Part shown: positions 59,525-64,000 of the stretch, in pieces | How the letters are laid out: every line of letters begins with the position of its first letter | Numbering within the stretch: the stretch's first letter is position 1 | Assembly: GCF_901709675.1 (NCBI RefSeq) | Contig: NC_051089.1 | Span: 20,681,508 to 20,745,507 of the forward strand | Reading direction: 5' to 3' | Length of the DNA stretch: 64,000 nt | DNA from: Syngnathus acus | Lineage: Eukaryota > Chordata > Actinopteri > Syngnathiformes > Syngnathidae | Made by a program: the position numbers and the translations under genes | Notes under the pieces: generated by a model | The model's input: the letters and a program-made list of their open reading frames with translations, nothing else | Told to the model about the DNA's origin: nothing | Databases searched by the model: none

Positions 59525-59794
59525 ATATTACTAGAGTAATATTTGTAATTCTGCTCCTTGAATAGATCACTGCTAAAGGGGGGGGGGGGCAGTATTGCGA
59601 CAACAGCTGAATTATTTTCGGCAGCATTTTGGCGCTACTTTCGTCACATCATTTGCCTGATTAGCAAATGTTTTGGCCAGCATGGCGAAGGTTTTAGAGA
59701 AAAAAGACGAGGATCGTGCCAGGGAAATAGACAAGTCGAACGGGATCAGGAACTGCTTCAGATGGGCATGGCTCGAGAGCAGCGTCATCTTACA

Positions 59795-59890
59795 ACTCGG
59801 AACACAAAGACGCTCTTAAAGCAATGCGACAGTGAGCGCCCGGCGCACTGCGGTTGTGCGATCGGACTAAATTAAGCTCCCTGCGCAAGT
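59795..59890 (+). mobile_element. Tigger-like MITE fragment
   Basis: AAGACGCTCTTAAAGCAATGC and the segment to CTCCCTGCGCAAG match the interior of the MITE at 29985 in reverse. Confidence 0.55.
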
Positions 59891-60119
59891 TTGGACACCC
59901 TTGGTTCAAAGGTTGGAATGAGATGTTGGTAAAAGTGAGCAATAACTGCATATTTTTTGTTTTTTGTGTGCTTTTGTGTGTCACCTGTAAGTTCCACATT
60001 AGAAAATACCAATATTAAGTAATAATATGACAACAGCAAGACACCCATAAGAACATCAAACTGCTTGAATACTTTGGGTAATACTTGAAGATTCCTGTTC
60101 TAATTTGGTGTAGACTTAC

Positions 60120-60228
60120 CACCAGTGTCACTGTCATGGTAGTTGGGATCGAGGCCTCTCTCTAACATCTTTGACACTTTGTCCACCTGATTGTGGAGTA
60201 TAAGGTCCATGAACTTCTTCAGATTGGC
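60120..60228 (-). CDS. shank2: shank2 exon: start of ankyrin-repeat region
   Basis: SHANK proteins are postsynaptic scaffolds that link glutamate-receptor complexes to actin; the N-terminal ankyrin repeats bind partners such as alpha-fodrin and sharpin. The exon is 109 nt, read right to left, with acceptor AG at 60230-60229 and donor GTAAGT at 60119. It begins with the residues ANLKKFMDL and continues through an ankyrin repeat with the family signature RGLDPNYHD. It ends in phase 1 (one base of a Glu codon), completed by the exon at 50548. The earlier N-terminal domain is not in the window as far as I can see. SHANK family assignment is secure from the ordered match across six exons. SHANK2 is preferred over SHANK1/3 from remembered family sequence, and the fish a/b paralogue is unresolved. 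Confidence 0.85.
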
Positions 60229-63200
60229 CTGCATCGCCACAAAGGACAATAGACTATTAGAATCAACACAAATATGTGTTTCACTGAAAGCCTGACTTTG
60301 GTGCAGGCAGCATGTGTTCAGCGTCTCTCTGGTGAAGTGTGCATGGTTGTCTGTCTCTATATGTAAGTTCAGAGTGTACTTGTAATTCGTCTTTTGCGTA
60401 TAGTCAGCTGGGATAGACTCCAGCTTTCCCTTGACCCAGCACATTGTGAATGGATGGGATAAACAGTATTGGAGCTGGATGAATTGACATATTTTGGTAA
60501 GTGTGAAAAAGCAAGTTAGGAGCCCAGAACTAATGGGAATAGAGGTTACATCACACATCAGAGCAGGGATTTAACAATAACAGAGGGATAAAAAAAGGAC
60601 GTATTTAAAAAGGGAAACAAAAGAATTACTAAACGCAAGAAGCCAAGAATTTCGAGAGTGATGACAGAGTAGAATGGATGTTCGCTTTTTCCAGTTCTGT
60701 TCCCATTTGCTTTCATTCCAGGCCGTGTGATAAAAATAGATAAGAGAACAGCTCCCTCAAGGGCAGGAGAAAATGAGGAATGATATAGCAAAAGAATATC
60801 AAGACAATGAGTGGCAATCATTTCATGGACGGGGAGAGAAGATGGGTTGACTAAGACAAAAGGCAGAGAAGACTTCAGCATTTTTTTATCCAAAGATCAA
60901 CATGAAATAATTTGTGCGGTAAGATCATTTAAATAATTCCCAGGCGGGAACACCTTAAACTCGTCGCCAGCCAATGGCAGGGCACAAATAGACAAACAAA
61001 CATTTTGTCAGTTTGAGTTCAAGTGGTAAAGCTGAATGGATAATTGCAAAATGTCCTAAAAATTGCAATTGACCACAAATTGCAATATCTTTCACTGCGT
61101 TCAAATTTGGACATCGTTCCATGGGAAGTGCCAGTTAGTACCCACGAACTGCCAATATAGCACCTAGCAAGGCTAAATATAGCCCACTTTTTTTGTTTGG
61201 TTGTATAGTATATTTCTCAGACCCATGTACAGAGATATTTTTTCATCACAGTGCATGATGAGAAGGGAAGGAGAGAGCTTCATTTTGTTGACTGTATGGT
61301 AGGTTGCTGGGATATTTTCAAATGTGTGTTGAGAGCATGCACAGTCTTCATTTGTTTTGCTGTACAGCAATAAAAAAAAAAAGAGCATTCAAAGCATGCA
61401 GCCTTCTGCCAGAAATGAACAAAAAGTAATGTTTACGGAGGTTGCTTGATCGTTAGTGTGTGTGCTAAAAGTTTTACAAAATAAGAGCAAGAAAATTCAG
61501 ACCTCCAACAAGGCCAATCTGTTAAGTTAAAGGAGGCATATCATTCTAAAGCAACATTTTGTTGAGATTTTAGCCATGATCAAATGCTAATTCCCCATTA
61601 AAAACACCCCAAGCGTGGCGTTTTCCTCCATTCACATATTTTGAAGCATTCCTGCTGATTTCTCCTTTCTAAGCACCAGCCCCGCCCGATCCAAGAAAAC
61701 ATCAGAGTCCTCATTGTATGACGTCGTAATGTGAGGAGCCACGGCTGACTATAAAAACGCACACCTATTTTTTAGAGCAGCTGTCCATGCAACTGAAGTT
61801 GAGATTTAGATGTGATTTTGGTGCGTCAAAAAAATTATCGACGAACCCCCTACAGTGTGCTCAAGTACTAGTCATTGCTGTTTGGTGCGTTGAATGAGTT
61901 TTTGACGCTGATTGGCTGTCGTCAATGTAACACTTCCAATTTCACTTCATCCTATCACGATGAAATGGGTGTAGCATTTTTTTGTTGCTTCAAACGAAAT
62001 TGACTTTGTATGGAAACGTGTCGCATGAAACGCTCAGCTTTGACCTGCAGCATATTGTAGATAGCATCGGGTTTCAAGTCCCTTTGCGGTTCCTGCACAG
62101 TAGATGAAGTCATGCACCAATGAGCTATAATACGCCAGTAAACTAAGAGAAGAAGATTTTATAGAAGACGAAAAGAAGAAGACAAGGTAGACAAATGAGA
62201 ACAGGACGAAGAAGAGGAAGATGGAGAAGACAAAGAAGAGGCGAAAGAAGACAAAGGAGAAGATATATTCCGTTTTTATTTTCAAACACTATATTTAGAG
62301 ATAAATCTCTGAATTCACTTCACACTATCTTGAACAAGCTGATTTGGCCAAGCAAATGAAATGTGAGCACAGCAGTTCGGCTGCTTCTTAGATGTCACTG
62401 ATGAGTCATTGCTTGTTTAATATCGGGAAATGTCAGGAGTTCATTGTCAAATTAATTAACTCAATGGTTTGTTTGATGTAGCTGAAATCCTCTCTCTGCA
62501 AAGAAAGTTTCTTCATTCATCACCTTTCCTTTAACAGTACTGGAGAATGGCTGTCTATCGGATCAAGGCAAGAAATATGTCAAATCTATCCACGCCTTGG
62601 TTTTCTTTAGCATAGATCAGTGTCATAGGGAATCTGGAGTCAATCCCATCTGATTTAGGGCAAGAGTAAGGGTGCACCCAGGTCTGATCATAGAGTACAG
62701 CTACTGTTCACTTTGCTAAATAAATAAATTAATAAAAATGTAGTATATTCAGTTCAAATCCAGTTAAAAATTGTTTCCACTCTGATGATTATTACCATTC
62801 TAAATACACACATTGTGATGTATATTATATCAAGAGTGCAAACTTGTTTTGCTATTTGCTTCACCTTCTTTTGCAGTTTTTCCTTTGTCCAGTTGTCGTC
62901 TTTCCTACTCTCATAAAAATGTATTTGTGTGTAGATTTACAGTAACTGTCAGACATTTTCTGGTATGCCAAAAACAGCCAGTGTCCATAAGCATTTTCAA
63001 TTTGGCTGCACAACGCGATTGTTTTCACTGTGGGATGGATAGCTGTCTAAGGTGAGCCTAAAACAACTAGGCAGAGGAAACAGATTCTTCAAATGGTTGA
63101 ACACACTTGACTTTTACTCTTGTGGGTGGAACAGCGATGCAGTGTTAACGTGCTCTGCTGCTGGAGCTGGCAAGGAAAAAGAGACTCCTCCTGAGCAATA

Positions 63201-63825
63201 GATGAAGCATGGGTTTTGATAATGCATCACACTGCCAACAAGAAATTAGCACCATACACTTAATGTATTTGGAGTTTCTGAGCATAAGCATACATCCCGT
63301 TTACTGACAATATAATAAGTGTAATACTAAATAGGTTAAATAGCATAATACTTGTGGTGTTTCTTTGTAAGGCAAGGCATTACAGTTTTATTTCTACAGC
63401 ACATTTGACATTTTATACACAAGGCAAACCTTACTAGAATGTTGAAACGAATAAATTAAATTCAAATGTACTTTGACAACATTTAGAAACATTAAAAGAG
63501 GTTAAAAGCATTTTGAAGTATTGAAATAAAAGTGACTTTCTATAATGTCTAAAAGAAAAGAAAAGATTAACATTGTTTAGAGGACCTGAATCAAATGTAT
63601 GGGAAATGTTTTAAGCCTGTTTTTTGAAGCACGTACACTCGGGGGTGATTTAACTTCTGTTGTTATATTATTGCATTTGTGTGCAGCATAACAGCTAAAT
63701 GTAGCACCACCATGTTTACTTTGAACTCTGGGTTCTACACTATTATTTGACCCAAGTCTGCAGACCTCAGAGCTCTACAGTGTTTATATTATATCAGGAC
63801 CCAAACAATTCTGTATTTTATAGAT
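60229..63825. other. shank2 intron upstream of the first exon seen
   Basis: No splice-flanked coding segment was recognised on the minus strand. Degenerate SINE pieces occur at about 60405-60470 and 60940-61080, and there is an A/G-rich tract at 62145-62270. A GC box, a CRE-like site and a TATA-like site cluster at 61680-61757 on the plus strand. Confidence 0.45.
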
Positions 63826-64000
63826 CATCTATCCATTTTCTACCGGTTATCCGCAGTTGGGTCAACTCCAAGTCCCTCCCGGATGACTGAGCTTCTCACC
63901 CTATCTCTATCTCTCACCCTATTTCTTTGAAGCCATCCAGAAGTCATTTTTCCATGGCCTCGCCGAATTCCTCCCATGCCCGAGTTTTTGCTTCAGCGAC
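63826..64000 (-). mobile_element. RTE (Rex3-like) fragment, runs off window
   Basis: TCCCGGATGACTGAGCTTCT and CATGGCCTCGCCGAATTCCT match 56475 and 57930 of the full copy, joined by an internal deletion. Reverse orientation. Confidence 0.8.

Noticed and set aside
59558-59760. Plus-strand frame near 59680 (MAKVLEKKDEDRAREIDKSN) as a host gene
   Set aside because: Short, ends in Tigger-like repeat sequence with no splice-supported continuation; possibly a transposon remnant, not assignable.
62034-62285. Minus-strand frame with HDFIYCAGTAKGLETRCY as a possible upstream exon
   Set aside because: No splice signals at useful positions and no likeness to the SHANK N-terminal domain; the rest of the frame is translated A/G-rich repeat.

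Overview
The window is nuclear DNA of a bony fish, probably a percomorph teleost. The evidence is vertebrate GT-AG exons of a synaptic scaffold gene spread through long introns, teleost-type Rex3/RTE-like and L2-like LINEs, tRNA-derived SINEs ending in GGAT repeats, several hAT and TA-flanked inverted-repeat transposons, and long CA, ATCT and GGAT microsatellites. I see no bacterial, phage or CRISPR feature. The species cannot be fixed from sequence alone.

The only host protein gene I can support is on the minus strand. Six consecutive exons at 60228-60120, 50548-50397, 46569-46402, 39091-38975, 31037-30960 and 12309-12243 total 691 nt and join in frame into about 230 residues of ankyrin-repeat sequence. 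They read as the ankyrin domain of a SHANK postsynaptic scaffold, closest to SHANK2. The upstream N-terminal domain and the downstream SH3, PDZ, proline-rich and SAM regions were not found and probably lie outside the window.

Layout from low to high coordinates. 1-1331 is the end of a TA-flanked inverted-repeat transposon. 1375-4075 is a decayed Ty3/Gypsy pol. 7885-9647 is a second TA-type element carrying a nested hAT. 10859-11432 is a 5'-truncated RTE LINE. 12243-12309 is a shank2 exon. 12.6-13.9 kb holds microsatellites and a hAT MITE. 17.7-24.9 kb holds TA-type elements, a defective initiator-tRNA copy, SINEs and LINE ends. 24860-27985 is a pair of inverted 1292-bp hAT copies around an inverted spacer. 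29985-32329 is two MITEs and a shank2 exon. 34.1-36.7 kb is a three-layer nest (RTE, hAT, TA-type element). 38975-39091 is a shank2 exon between two direct repeats. 40126-42421 is an expanded TA-type element with a SINE inside. 42.4-47.2 kb is a BED-finger hAT remnant, two L2 copies and a shank2 exon. 47.5-50.2 kb is a solo LTR and two SINEs. 50.4-55.99 kb is a shank2 exon, then a hAT broken by a minus-strand L2 that is itself broken by a plus-strand L2 and a hAT MITE. 56163-59524 is a full-length Rex3-like RTE with a 12-bp target duplication. 60120-60228 is the most upstream shank2 exon seen, followed by intron to the end.

Apart from shank2, every coding signal is transposon-derived and nearly all copies are visibly broken. 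The strongest unusual observation is that the two hAT copies at 24860 and 26694 carry exchanged 8-bp target duplications. This, with two independent continuity tests, shows that the DNA between them was inverted after both inserted. I found no evidence of a novel gene system.
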